Shown here in pieces: positions 34,622 to 46,607 of a stretch of 64,000 nt of DNA. Source of the DNA: Orychophragmus violaceus (Eukaryota; Streptophyta; Magnoliopsida; Brassicales; Brassicaceae); assembly GCA_030180135.1 (NCBI GenBank), contig CM058233.1, forward strand, positions 108,231,994-108,295,993. The letters are read 5' to 3'. Position 1 is the first letter of the stretch. Each line of letters starts with the position of its first letter. A model generated the notes under the pieces. That model made no database searches. It saw only the letters and a list, made by a program, of their open reading frames with translations, and was not told the origin of the DNA. Made by a program: the position numbers and the translations under genes.

Positions 34622-35695
34622 TTTTTTTAACGTCTAAAGATTTCATTAAATATTTACGAGAGTACAAGATTGGCAAAAAACTTACTTTTCCGACAATGTA
34701 AGCCAGAAACGACAAGATGTCTCCGGAGCCAAAGACAAAAAAAAGGAACACAAAATACAAACACAAGAAACAAGCCTAAAAGAACTCAAAGAGTCGAAAC
34801 TAAGCTAAACATGCTAACTGAGGATAAGAGAATCCGGATGATCACAGAGAATGGGAGATACAAGACATGGTAACACACTGACACCAAGAAACCGATAATC
34901 GAACCAATAACCACGAACAAGAATCTATAACCTATCCACCTAAAGTTCACCGAGAAAGTCTAGATCACGAACTATGAAACCCTACCGGGCTAGAAGTGAC
35001 TGACAAATCAAAAGAGAACCCTATTAAATCAACTATTCTAAAACGGTGGAAGGAGAAAACTTGAGAACAAGATTCACGAGAAAGAGAAAATCGGAAACTA
35101 GCTTGGGCCCAACCAAGTGAGAACTTCTGCAAAACCCAAAATCCAAGATAATACCGTCGAGACTCGAACCTAGCAACCCGTCAACTAGCCAACCAAGAGA
35201 TCCTAGGCAAAACCAAACTAAACCCAAATGGGTTGAACGACCTAAACCAACGAAAACAAAACGCTTAAACGGTCAATCTCCCAACTAAAACCAACCCTAA
35301 AAACGCTCAATCGAAACCAAAAACCATCTCGCCGGACTCCACGAACCACATCCTCGCCGGTTAATAAACATCGCCGGAACTAGACCAGTGACGCCCGAAC
35401 AGATCGAGCACGCCACACCAAGATCCACCGGACAAAGAGCTCCACGGACCGAGCTGCTGAAACGAGACGAAGAGAACAACCGGAGGAAACGACCCGCGAA
35501 CAGATCGAACAGATCCACCGGAGAACCAGCTACAAGAAGTCTAAGGAGATAAACCAAACCAGACATCGGAGGGTCGAGAAGGAGATCGCACCGTCGCCGA
35601 GGAGGAGAAGAGGAAGACGACCACCGCAAAGCTAAAACAACAACAAAAAACTCCTCCCGGCTCCGGCGAAGAGAGCCGGTCACCGGGGAGACACC
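34622..35695 (-). mobile_element. Non-coding retroposon (Sadhu-like), 1.07 kb
   Basis: Perfect 14-bp target duplication ACTTGATAGAATAT at 34608-34621 and 35696-35709. Read on the minus strand it starts GC-rich (CCGGTGACCGG, CGGTGGATC) and ends TTTAATGAAATC...ACGTTAAAAAAA, an A tail. No long ORF has recognisable retroelement domains. Long TSD, A tail and lack of coding fit a Sadhu-type or other non-autonomous non-LTR element. Confidence 0.7.
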
Positions 35696-35999
35696 ACTTG
35701 ATAGAATATATTATCTTCAAAATAATTTTAAATGATATACTAGTACTATAGCTATTAATTATTAATTTATAGAGAATCGCTTTAGCTTATTTGGACATGA
35801 GTGACTTAGTGATCATGACCCAGACTATAAACCATTGAATTCTTTTTGGCCAAGCTTCTTTGGATACTTCCTTTACATTAGAGAGTTTAGTGTACCAATA
35901 GCTTCTCTATTCTTCTACCCTTGTTTTATGCTTACTTCTCTCTATCATGTTTTGATTTTGTACTTACTTTAGATTCTTTTTATTGTAATATATGTTCTT

Positions 36000-36108
36000 T
36001 TTTTTTGTCAACATTGGCTTCGTTAAGGCCCAATGGGCCAAGTCCAGCAAGACATACATGAATATCAGACATATTTGAAGCGTTATATCTAATGGGCTTA
36101 TAGAAGTG
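36000..36108 (-). mobile_element. 5'-truncated LINE/SINE 3' end, 109 bp
   Basis: Perfect 20-bp target duplication TTATTGTAATATATGTTCTT at 35980-35999 and 36109-36128. On the minus strand the insert ends GCCAATGTTGACAAAAAAA. The same GTTGAC-A(n) end is seen at 8413-8432 and 40738-40749. Confidence 0.8.
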
Positions 36109-36128
36109 TTATTGTAATATATGTTCTT

Positions 36129-38568
36129 AATCCAGTAAATTAAATAAATCCACTGTATTTCATACTGAATTCGCATATAGCTTGTAAAAAAACAACAACA
36201 ACAAAAAAAGCTTGAGTTGGAATGTATGATTATTAATACCTTGAACTCAAAGTGAAGACATGTTCCTATTTCTTATTTGTTTTTATTGTCAACGAGGAGA
36301 CCTTCCTTTCTAATTATTGCAATTGGTATCTTAATTTTTTTTAATAATTTACTGGAGACGCGGACGTTATCAGAGTTTTAGCATGCATTCGTTATGATGA
36401 GTTTTATTAGGGTTAGAGCATATACAGTTGGAGGTTCTTAAATCTTATTTTATTATTTTTTTTTTGGAAAGTTTGGAAAAAAAATGGACGAATAAGATCA
36501 AGTCATATAGGCATGAACAGTCAAGAACCAATATCTTAAAGTCCTAAAATAAAGATCGATTCTTCCAACCAAAAGAATCACGTCAGCATGCTTGTATTAT
36601 TTTATTTTATTTTTTAAAAAACTGTGCTAAGAAACTTCTAAAAAACATTGCTGTACGTGCTCTTAGTATTCGTGGTCAGTGCTCTCACAAATTGCAACCG
36701 TACTTAAAATGATGCATCCAGGCTCAGACTAATTATATTTACTTACCGGCCCAGCCCATTAGTTTTAGTCTAGAAACCTCCTGCTGCAATTTTAAAACGA
36801 TCTTTGCAATGTTGCCTGTCGGAACTCGGAATCATTGACTCAACTCAGAAGTATAATACCTTTATTATTTTGTTTGTTGCTTTATCACCAGGCGTTACAA
36901 TATTATTGATTGTGATCAACTGATCGAACTTCACACTAATATTTTAGTAACTGAACCTTTGTTAAAGTTTTAACGTTTTTGCCTTTTTGTTGTCACGATT
37001 TTTAGATGTCACTACATAAACCGTTAATCTAGTAATATTTTATCAATATCATATCCATTGAGTACTAGACAATGATCTATGGAATGATGTTCAAAATTTC
37101 AATTCTCGATGGTTATAAAGTATATATACACTCAGACTCAGTCTCTATCGATGGTATATGAGAGCTACGAGGGAATACTAAATCACTTTTCATTTTATAG
37201 TTTCATTTATTCAGTAGGGTGGCTGTAATGATTAATTCTAAGTGGTTTCACAAAGTTAAGAAAAAATCCAATAATATAAGTTATAATAACTCGTCTACAG
37301 TTAAATAAAATCTCTAGAAAAGTTAAAGAAACCGTATCCGAGGAATGAAATATTGAAGGATGATGGGTCCAACTTTTATCGTTGCATTTGATATAATATA
37401 AACCCAACCTAATACGCTAAGAATCGCATTAGACAAATGATAATTGAAAAAATAAATCTTATATTCAAGTTTTTTTTCCCATTTATTTATCCAGATTTGG
37501 TCGGTGGCCAGAGCTTTCAAAGAAAAAGCCAGCGTAATTTCTAACCGTCCATCCAACACAAAATCGGACGTCTCTCGTGACATCATATAACAGTCAGTCA
37601 GATCACCTACTTCAGCTAGACCCATACAAGAGATTAGCGTTTGCTACGTTTTGACTTGTCGCTGAAGAGGACCCTTCTTTGGCGTTACCATGTGACTCAA
37701 AGCTTCTTTTTCTTACAATATTTGCTTTTTATATCATAAAAGTTTTATGCGTGACCCAATCACATTTGTTATGAATTATTTAGTTTCAGTGTTTGTGTAT
37801 TTTTTTAAAAAAATAAAACAATTTAATTAAACCAATTTTTTGGGTTTACTTGGATATTCATTTTTCTTTTTCTTTTTAAGAAATTAAATAGTATTTTTTT
37901 CCAACAATTAAATAGTGGTTCATAGCTCACACATACATAATTCTTTTTGAAACAAAAACTAAATTCATCTGAAAAAACGAGTATGGGCTTTAGTACAGAA
38001 ATTATTTTGACGAAAGTAGTATAAACAATTTACATTTGTAATTCGATAGAGGACAATCTAACAACCTTCAAGTATTAGTTGAAAATTATTTTAAAATGGA
38101 AATAGATAGTGTAGTGGTCATTTGGAAATAAATACACTTTAGTATTTTGATGTGTTTATTCCAAATTCGATCGGATATATTATTATATATATAATTGTTC
38201 AAGAAGGTGATGCCTTTACGAGTTGTGTTTGTTTCTTCTCTTAGTTTTTTTTTCATAGGGCCCAACCGCTTAATTTTTTTTTCACAAGGCCAAACTAGTT
38301 TGTATTTTTAAAAATTGAAAACCAGTTAACAGTTTTAATAAGACTATATAAAATAGCTTTGCTCAACTGTGTTATTGACTCACAAAATATAGCTTTATCT
38401 TTTTCATCTTTTGCGTATTTTGATCTTTCACTCTACTCTAGGGGAAACACACTGACACACAAAAGCTCGAAGTCTTGTGTTCATGTGTTGTGTTGGTGGG
38501 ATGAGTCCTTTTTAAAGAACATTGTCCCACATGTACTCTATAGCATGGATTAAGGTTTATGTTGTATT
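36129..38568. other. Intergenic, no gene
   Basis: 2.4 kb of AT-rich sequence with only short chance ORFs. No feature supported. Confidence 0.4.
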
Positions 38569-38584
38569 AATGTTTAGACCATTT

Positions 38585-39518
38585 AGTTTCTTCGCGATTC
38601 GAAGACCTCTCCGGCGTACGGCAGTCTCCGTAGGCGTTCGTGAAAGGTCTTTCGTGTGTTTTTCGTGCGTACTAGAAGCCGGTAACGCGTTTTCCTTCCG
38701 GGAGATGTCTCGATTTGCTGTAATCTGGCGGCGTGTGGTGGGGATGGTCTCCTCGTCGAAGCAGACGACAGTGGGTCGGGCTATAGTCGAAGACCTCAGT
38801 AAGTCGTCAGATCTGGGCTGTGCGAGGACTGCAGTACACCAAGGACGGCGCGGAGGCTAGAGGAGGTTCGATTTGGTTTGCCTCCGTGTGCAGCGGAAGT
38901 CGGTGAGGAGGTTGAGCGGGTAAGCATCGCATGTTGAGGAGGATTCCACGGTGGTGCTTGGTGAGACTGTTGCAGAGCTTGGTGGCATTTGACGGGGTCG
39001 GTGCTTGGTGAGATCGTCAACTGACGGTGCTATCGAGCTCCTCCGAGACCAGATCTAAGGTCGGTTGAAGGCGGAGGGTTATGAGAGAAATCACGAGCGG
39101 AGAGCGAGCTTCGTGAAGGCTAACGGTCACGGATTTGTGCTCGTCGTAGGTTCGCCGGTTGAGTCTGTGGGTTTATGCAGGTTGGGTGCCGGAGTCGTCG
39201 GGAGACGGGCGGAGGGGATCAGGCTCCTCCGGGTTTCGCATCGGGGGTTGGGGTCGGGTCTCCGACTTTCCGGTGAGGAGTTCCGGTTGTACGCCGCAAA
39301 TTCTCCCGTTTCACACCCGCCGCCGACGAAGGAGGAGACCGGGAAAGAATCCTAAAGAAGTTGTTAACCTAACCGGGTTCAATTTTGGTTTACGGGATTC
39401 TTCTAATTTTTCTTTGGTTATGTTTCTTTTACTCCTGGTTCGGTTTGCGTTGTAATTGCTTGGTTTGTTTCCGATTTTAGTTGGTTTAATATAGATATAA
39501 TATTAATTTTTTTTAAAA
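38585..39518 (+). mobile_element. Non-coding retroposon (Sadhu-like), 0.93 kb
   Basis: Perfect 16-bp target duplication AATGTTTAGACCATTT at 38569-38584 and 39519-39534. The 5' half is GC-rich (CCGGCG, GGTCGGG) and the 3' end is AT-rich. ORFs on both strands lack recognisable domains. It inserted 8 bp inside the left end of the MITE at 39527. Confidence 0.7.
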
Positions 39519-39526
39519 AATGTTTA

Positions 39527-39783
39527 GACCATTTCTAATTCCACTATATTTTTAAATTTTTTTATTTTAGAATATTTTTTTCAATCATATTATATTTTCA
39601 ATTCCAAAATAGTATAAAATGTGATTATTTTAAATTTGGAATAATAATATTTATTACTCTATTTCTATTTATAATTTTATTTTTATTCTAAAATAAAGTA
39701 TGGTTGGAGTAGAACTCAACTATATTTTATATTTTAAAATGATATTTTAAAATAAAAAATAAAGTTATACATTGAAGATACTC
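39527..39783. mobile_element. Tourist-like MITE
   Basis: Left end GACCATTTCTAATTCCAC, right end ...CATTGAAGATACTC (reverse complement GAGTATCTTCAATG). TTA flanks both ends (39524-39526, 39784-39786), as for PIF/Harbinger. Its first 8 bases are also found at 38577-38584 because of the retroposon insertion. Confidence 0.55.
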
Positions 39784-39786
39784 TTA

Positions 39787-40488
39787 AAACAATATAATAT
39801 CCTGTGTTTTTTTTGTTGTTATCGAAAATTCATTAATATAATTTGTACTTTTCGACTATAATTCAACGATTTTGAATTTGTTTGGCAAGTTTATGATAAT
39901 TTTAGAAATGTCGATATAGAAAAGAAACAAATCTTTTGAGGATGGAAGTGAATTGATAATCTCTCAAGATTTTGAAGTATATATTAATATAATATGGTTA
40001 GTGATTTCACAATTATTGTAGTCTTTATGCATTTTCGTTTAATTAATTTCACTAAAGCCACGATAGAGCGACCATCGGAAAAACTTGTTTATATCCTATT
40101 GGTAAATGACAAAACATATTGAAAATGAGGAATATAATTACACCCGGATATTTAGGTATTTTGACTTTAAATGTAATTGTATTTTTATATGTTTCCGAAT
40201 ATATTTGTTATGAATATATTTATTCTTTGGGGGGGTCGCCGTCTATAATAAACCGTCAAAGGAACCGTTACTTCTTTCAACACTCCCCATCTCGTTTCTT
40301 CTTTCTCCTCCTCTCCTCTCTCTCTCAATATACTGTCGAGACGAATCAAACCAAGGTATTTGGTGATCTCCTAAACCTCTCTCGATACATCTCGAGTTTG
40401 ATCTTTGTCTAATTTTCATTTGATTACCTTCGATAGTTTTTGAATCAATTCACTGTAGGATCCATCCATTTAGCGGTTGGACAAAAAG
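39787..40488 (+). promoter_or_regulatory. DAW1 upstream region with 5'-leader intron
   Basis: A pyrimidine-rich leader (CTTCTTTCTCCTCCTCTCC near 40300) ends in exon sequence ACCAAG, with a leader intron inferred at 40356-40458 (GTATTTGG ... CACTGTAG). The second leader exon runs from 40459 to the ATG. Upstream to 39787 is AT-rich with no other gene. Confidence 0.5.
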
Positions 40489-43400
40489 ATGTTCGTGAAG
40501 AAGCTGGTCGAGATAGCAGCCAAGAAGGTACACACAAATCCAATCTTAACATTCCTCTTTTTTTCTTTTTCTTTTTCTCTCAAACTGTTCATCTTCTTCT
40601 GCAAATTGGGCTTCTCAGATTCAGTGAAAAGGAGACTCTTTGTGTGATTCATTTTTAAAAATAAAAAATAATCAAATATCGAAATTATTAAATTTACCGG
40701 AATCGATGTTAGATCCATTCGTTAAAATGATATTTGAATGTTGACAAAAAAAATGATATTTGATATTTTTTTTTTGTTCACTTGGTCTGATTATTTTAAA
40801 GATTTTTCCTTGGCTCCGTTATTACAAATATTTGCTTTGATGATTTAATTTGTACTTTTGTCGGATTAGTAACACAGATCTTATTACACTTGTGAATGTG
40901 ACTCTGACTGTCTCCAGATGTTTAATTTTAGTTTGATCCTTTTATTAAAATAAAAATTTATGACGTAAGCCGGATTTTGTCGACACGCATCTTTCGTGTC
41001 CTAAATTTTTGAAAAGTTTCATTAAATGCGTATCTAATTTTCTTTTGACTTTTTAACTTATCCATACAATAAGACCCGAACCGGTATGTTTACTGTCGCT
41101 TAATCGAACCGGCCGGTTTAGTTGTATAGCCAGAAGAACAGAACACAATCATGCAAATAATCTGCAAATTCTTACCATGGTGCCTCCATTGTTGCAGCCT
41201 GGAGGAAGCTCATCTGAAGGACTGAAAGCTAATGACGTTGAGCCACGTGTCGTATTACACTATGGAATCCCATCAGGAGCCCACTTGTTTGCTTATGATC
41301 CGGTTCAAAAGATCCTCGCAGTTTCCACAAAGTAAGAGTTATTAAACAAAACAATTTTTTTTTTTTTAACCAATCCCCGTTGCTCTAGTTGGTAAAGATG
41401 TCTAGTAGGCCTCTGACAACCTAGATTCGATTCGGGTTAGCCACCAGGTTTTCACATAGATTTTCCGGTCGAAATATTAGTTGGCTAAACCGACTAATCC
41501 TCTTTTTTTAAAGCTTTTTTTTTCTCTCTTTCATATTCAAGTTGTTTCATTTGTTGTGATTTACTATTTTATCCGGAATTTTTTTTGATTCTCAGGGATG
41601 GTAGAATCAAATTGTTTGGGAAGGATCAGACTCAGGCTTTACTAGTATCAGAAGAAGCATCCACAAGCAACTTTCTTGAGGTTGCTCACTTGATTATCTC
41701 TTTACTTGGTGTCTTTATTACAATGACATAGCTTGACATATTGTTTTGATTTTCCAGTTTGTTCATAACCAAGGAATTCTTCTCAATGTGAACTCCAAAA
41801 ACCAGATTGAAGTAAGACATTTCTTGAATCACTCAAAGTAGTACTAGTAGCATTTTGAGCTGTTAAATTCGGACTTGTTATGAGCTTCCAACTCAAAACC
41901 AATTGACAATGAGTGGATTGGTTCTTACCCTTTATATATTAGTTAATTATTTCTCCAACTACGGACTTATTTTCATTAACATGAGCTTTGGTCTGAATTC
42001 TAAATTCCACTCAGGTTTGGGACTTAGAGAAGAAGCTTCTGTCCCATGTTCATCTTTTCAATGGCGAGATCACTTCTTTCCGGGTTATGCAACATACACC
42101 TTACTTGTAAGCTTTGATTCTCAATCTTGTTTTGGTTACTAACTTTGCATAGTTTCTTGAGTTCTTGATAATGAAAACAAATCTGCAGTTACGTTGGAGA
42201 TTCTTCTGGTAATGTATCGGTGTTTAAGATCGATCAAGATTCTAATCAAGTGATACAAATGGATTACACTATACCTTATCTAGCATCAAATGGTAATCTT
42301 AACAAAATACTAAAAAACAAAGGTCTCATTGGATCGAATCGCAATCTTGAAACATCTTCTTGTTGTGTAGGCTCTCCAGTTGAATCTTCTGATGATACTT
42401 CAGTTGTGAGCATTCTACCACAGCCAACAGCTGAAAACAAAAGGTAACAAATCTCAAACACAATCTCTAGTAAGCAAGCCAGTTTAGTCATTTACATTTT
42501 TGCTCTCAAATCTTTGAAGGATTCTACTGGTATTCAGTAGCGGGTTTATAACCTTATGGGACATCAAAGAAAGCAAACCGGTTCTGAAAACCGGAGCAAA
42601 CGGGATGGTAAAGCAAGAAGCCAAGAAAGCCACTTGTGCTTGTTGGGTTTGTCCTTCAGGAAGCAGAGTATCAGTTGGATATAGTAATGGAGATATTCTA
42701 ATATGGAGCATTCCTTCAAAAGGCGAAAGCGCGACAGAGAGTTCTTCTATGGTTTGCAAGCTTAACCTTGGATACAAAACCGAGAAGACACCGATATCTT
42801 CTCTAAAATGGGTTTATGCAGAAGGGAAAGCAAGCAGAGTTTATGTCATTGGATCATCCTCAAACTCATTGCAGGTGGTGTTACTTAATGAGCAAACCGA
42901 AGTTCGGATGATTAAGCTGGGGCTTCATGTATCTGAGCCTTGTGCTGATATGGAGATGATCATAGCTGATGGTACTGAGCAAAGCAAACATAAACAAGAT
43001 TGTCTCTTTGTTCTTGGAAAGTCTGGACGTGTGTATGCTTATGATGATTATATGATTGAGAAGTATCTTATTCAATCTCAATCCAAATCATCTCCTTCTC
43101 TCCCAAAGGAAACTCTGGTTAAGCTTCCATTTTCAGATTCTAGCAGTGTCACAGTTGGAAAATTCCTCACAAACCCTTCTCACTTGCTGAATCTCTCTGA
43201 CGAGGTAAGTCTAAAGTGTGTGTGTGTGTCTGTATATTTTTTTTCCGAGAAACAATTTCATTGATATCAAATCAAGATTACAAAGTCAGTATACAGAACT
43301 TTCAAGAAACAAACTATTACATAAATAGATATATGCACCATCTAATGAGAAAGATAGTGAATTTGACGATGTTTTCCGTAGATAAACCTTATTCGGTAAT

Positions 43401-46400
43401 GGATCACTATATCCATTATTTTCCTTCTTCGTTTTCGATCTTACTCTAATGCAACTTGTGTGTGTTGATAGCATCTCTTGGCTATAACTCCAGTTTACAC
43501 ATTCTAAAGTGTGTGGTTATTCCACAAAGTTTAGAATGAAATGAACATTCTTGAGGTTTTGATTCATACAGGATTATGCTCAGCTAGCGAAAGATACTGC
43601 ACCGTTTCTTCCTTCTCAGACAGTTTCAAAGGAAGGTTCACGTTCTGCACATTTTCCTGGCTTCACAAAGGTTAAAAATGTTTACATCACAGGACATAGT
43701 GATGGAAGCATTGGTGTTTGGGACATGACCTGTCCCTTTCTCATTCCTGTCTTGTTCCTGAAAGAACAGGTAAGATATCCTAGGGGGAGTATATCTTTTT
43801 AAATGTATTTCTGCCTCTGATGTGAGTTTGTTAGCAGACTGATCAAGATATATCATCACGTGGAACCGTGGCATTGACAGCTTTGCATTTCGACAGTAAC
43901 TCAAGGCTTCTTGTCTGTGGTGATCAGAACGGAATGGTTCGCCTTTATAGGTTCAAACCTGAGCCATACCAAACAGAAAACAGTTTCATCCCTTTCCAAG
44001 GTATGTTAAAAGCAGATATAAGTTGGTTTTACTATCTTGTGACTTCATAAGTTGATACTCTTTTGTGTTGCAGGAAGCTCGAAGAAAGGGAATAACCATA
44101 TTGTTCATAATGTTAAGTACATCAAGCTCACTGGTTCCATAACCTGCATTCAGAAAAGCCAAAACTCAAAATATCTCGCTGTTGGATCAGATCAAGGACA
44201 TGTAAGCTTGTACTTCTTCTTCCTCTTTCTTACCGGATTTTCTCGGTCAAGTGACTGATTTGTGACCACTGGATTAACTTACAGGTTTCTTTGGTTGACA
44301 TTGAGGAAGCAACAGTGTTATACACAAAACACATTGCTAGTGAAATCTGTCCAGGGATCATCTCCTTGCAATTTGAGAGCTGCAGTGTGCAAGGCTTTGA
44401 GAAGAACGTTTTAGTTGTTGCTATGAGGGACTCATCTGTTTTTGCTCTTGATAGTGACACAGGAAATATGATTGGAACCAACATGATTAAGCCTAAAAAA
44501 CCATTCAAGGCTCTGTTCATGCAGATTCTAGGTAGATTTATATCTTCTAAAGGTAGCAAAGAAAATCAAGATCTCAAATGATTCTTCTCATCATTACTTG
44601 CAGATGGAAAACAAGACTCTTCAGGAAATGGGATTGATATGAACAGAGACAGCATAGTTGAGGATCTTTCGACAAGGCAGCCTTCGGTTTTGATTTGTTC
44701 TGAGAAAGCTATATACATCTACTCATTGTCTCAAGTTGTCCAGGTACATTATCTTTCATATTGATCTCTTCATTATTAGGACATAATGTCCCACGTCGGA
44801 AATTGGAACGGATCTCAAGTAATATATAAGGGATATGGACCACTCCACTTATCACCAATTGGTTTTAGGTTGGAAGCCCATATAACTTAATATTCATCTC
44901 GCATTTCGTTGATACTTATTTTCCTTTTTTCGGTTTCTTTCAGGGAGTTAAGAAGGTTCTTCACAAGAAAAAGTTTAGTTCTCCATCCATTTGTTCAGCT
45001 TCTACCTTCTATGGAACCTCTGGTGTTGGTTTGAAACTTGTTTTCTCAGATGGAACTGTTGAGATAAGGTGAAAACACCTCTGTATTCTTTCTTACATAT
45101 TCGAAAACTAGCTCATCGATGGTTCGGATTTCGGTCAGGTCTTTGCCAGAACTGTCGCTGCTGAAGCAAATTTCCATTAGAGGATTCACATACTCTTCAC
45201 CAAAACAATACTCATTACCAGAGATTACAATATCTGCTTCTTGGGATGGAGATCTAGTCATGGTACCCTTAAGAACACACACTCTGCAAGTTGCTAGTAG
45301 TATGTACTCAATCTGGATATTTAGTTGATCATCATCTTTCTCTTTGCAGGTGAATGGAGACGACGAACTTATTGTCAGCTCAGTTTTACCTCAAAAGGAC
45401 ACATTTAGGTAAGACTTGATGAGAGTTTGCTTACATCTTTAACATGATGAACTGAAAAGTATGAAAAACTGTCTCTACTTTTGTTGTAGGCTTGTGGAGT
45501 CCTTGAGTAGAGTTTACAAGAAAGATAATGCGGTTTGTCATGATGGAACCATTGCATCATCTCCAAAGGAAAAGAAGGTGAAGCAACATTGACTCTACAG
45601 CTTCCTTTAACACACAAAAGAGTAACTAATCCACGTTGTATTATGGTTTCCTACAGAGTATGTTTGGTTCTGTCTTCAAGACTAAATCCAAACGACCAGC
45701 TGATACAGAAACAGAAAGCACCAAGGAAACTATTGAGGACCTTTCTAAAATCTTTAACACAGCTAATTTCCCTTGGAACAACAATGTCGACCGTAGTAGA
45801 GAAAGCAATACAGTTACTAGAGTTAATGATGAAGAAGAGTTGGACATAGGTTAGGTCTTACATATCCTTAGTGATGTAATAACTAATAGGACATAATGTC
45901 CCGCATCGATAGTTGAAGGGATCATACTTAGTATATAAAGTATATGAGTCAACTACCGATGTGGGACATTATGTCCCATTTATAACTGAGTCTGACTATG
46001 TTTCTGACCTTTTTCTTCTTGATATTGCAGATGACATTGACATCGAGGATGATGATCATCATCATCCACAGCAACAGGAGCAGCCAAAAGAACAAGGGAT
46101 TTTGTCAGGGATTAGTAAGCAGAAGCTGGCGAATAAGTTCACCAGCTTCAAAGGTAAACTGAAGCAGATGACGACGGCTAAGAATGAGAAGAGTGTTGTG
46201 ACCAATGAAGAGAAACATGATGAGAAAAATGGCACTACAGTCGACCAGATCAAGAAGAAATATGGGTTTGCTTCGTCTGAGGTAAGCTTCTCTATAACAG
46301 CCTTCTTAGATAAAGTGTTGTAGTTTCGCGCAACGATTTCATCTTCCGGTTTTCATTGTGCAGGACATTGGTGCTGCTAAAATGGCTCAGAGTAAACTTC

Positions 46401-46607
46401 AAGACAACCTGAAAAAGTTACAGGTACTTGATATCAGATTTCACATAATCTTTGAATGTTTTCATAGACTTAAAGATCCGTTTGTAATCTGTGCAGGGAA
46501 TTAGTTTGAAGACGACGGAGATGGAGGATACTGCAAAGTCTTTCTCCTCCACGGCTAAGGAACTGTTGAATGCTGTTGAGTTCAATAAACAGAACCCAAA
46601 ATCCTAG
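40489..46607 (+). CDS. DAW1: DAW1/tomosyn-like WD40 protein with C-terminal SNARE-like region
   Basis: join(40489..40527,41198..41331,41596..41680,41758..41811,42015..42106,42189..42292,42371..42443,42520..43204,43572..43769,43838..44000,44074..44201,44285..44531,44604..44743,44944..45068,45139..45262,45350..45408,45490..45577,45657..45849,46031..46281,46364..46423,46497..46607), 1050 aa, frame kept throughout. Starts MFVKKLVEIAAKK. WD-type repeats include KILAVSTKDGRIKLFGK, QIEVWDLEKKLL, SVGYSNGDILIWSIP, HSDGSIGVWDMTC and CGDQNGMVRLYRF. An acidic/Lys-rich linker is followed by a C-terminal heptad region (KMAQSKLQDNLKKLQ ... TAKSFSSTAKELL) like the R-SNARE-like end of Lgl/tomosyn proteins, which regulate exocytosis. 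Orthologue of At4g35560 (DUO1-activated WD40 1, pollen). Introns hold several repeats. Confidence 0.92.
40724..40763 (+). mobile_element. 12-nt retroposon stub in DAW1 intron 1
   Basis: AAAATGATATTTGA at 40724-40737 is repeated at 40750-40763. The 12 nt between are ATGTTGACAAAA, exactly the terminal sequence of the 109-bp element at 36000-36108, here on the plus strand. Confidence 0.65.
41369..41520 (+). mobile_element. tRNA-derived SINE in DAW1 intron 2
   Basis: CTCTAGTTGGTAAAG is an A-box-like tRNA segment and AGATTCGATTCGGG, about 40 nt downstream, is B-box-like. The two are spaced as in a tRNA, followed by unrelated body and a T-rich end. No target duplication was resolved. Confidence 0.55.
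44776..44891 (+). mobile_element. snRNA-promoter-like repeat module in DAW1 intron 13
   Basis: GTCCCACGTCG (44788-44798; one mismatch to RTCCCACATCG), 24 nt spacer, TATATAAG (44823). The body TTATCACCAATTGGTTTTAG and GCCCATATAACTTAATA follows, and a T6 run is at about 44928. It shares its first 60 nt with the SRPK intron copy. The later body resembles the 59789 copy, which continues into a primer-binding-site-like sequence, so this may be a solo LTR of a miniature (TRIM-type) element. Confidence 0.6.
45889..45976. repeat. 88-nt near-perfect inverted repeat in DAW1 intron 18
   Basis: Begins GGACATAATGTCCCGCATCG and ends CGATGTGGGACATTATGTCC. The outer 28 nt on each side pair with only two mismatches, and the middle ATACTTAGTATATAAAGTAT is itself close to palindromic. 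Each arm contains the snRNA-type element ((A/G)TCCC(A/G)CATCG), one per strand, with a shared TATATAA in the loop region. Derived from the same family as 6543 and 44776. Confidence 0.75.

Noticed and set aside
35297..35683. 128-codon minus-strand ORF
   Set aside because: Lies in the GC-rich 5' part of a retroposon with its own target duplication; low-complexity Arg/Ser/Leu composition and no domain.
38522..39455. Several ORFs of 74-112 codons on both strands
   Set aside because: All within the 934-bp retroposon or its edge; no domains, no splice-consistent extension.
43213..43228. GT-repeat just inside a DAW1 intron as a functional site
   Set aside because: Short microsatellite after a normal GTAAGT donor; nothing else supports a role.
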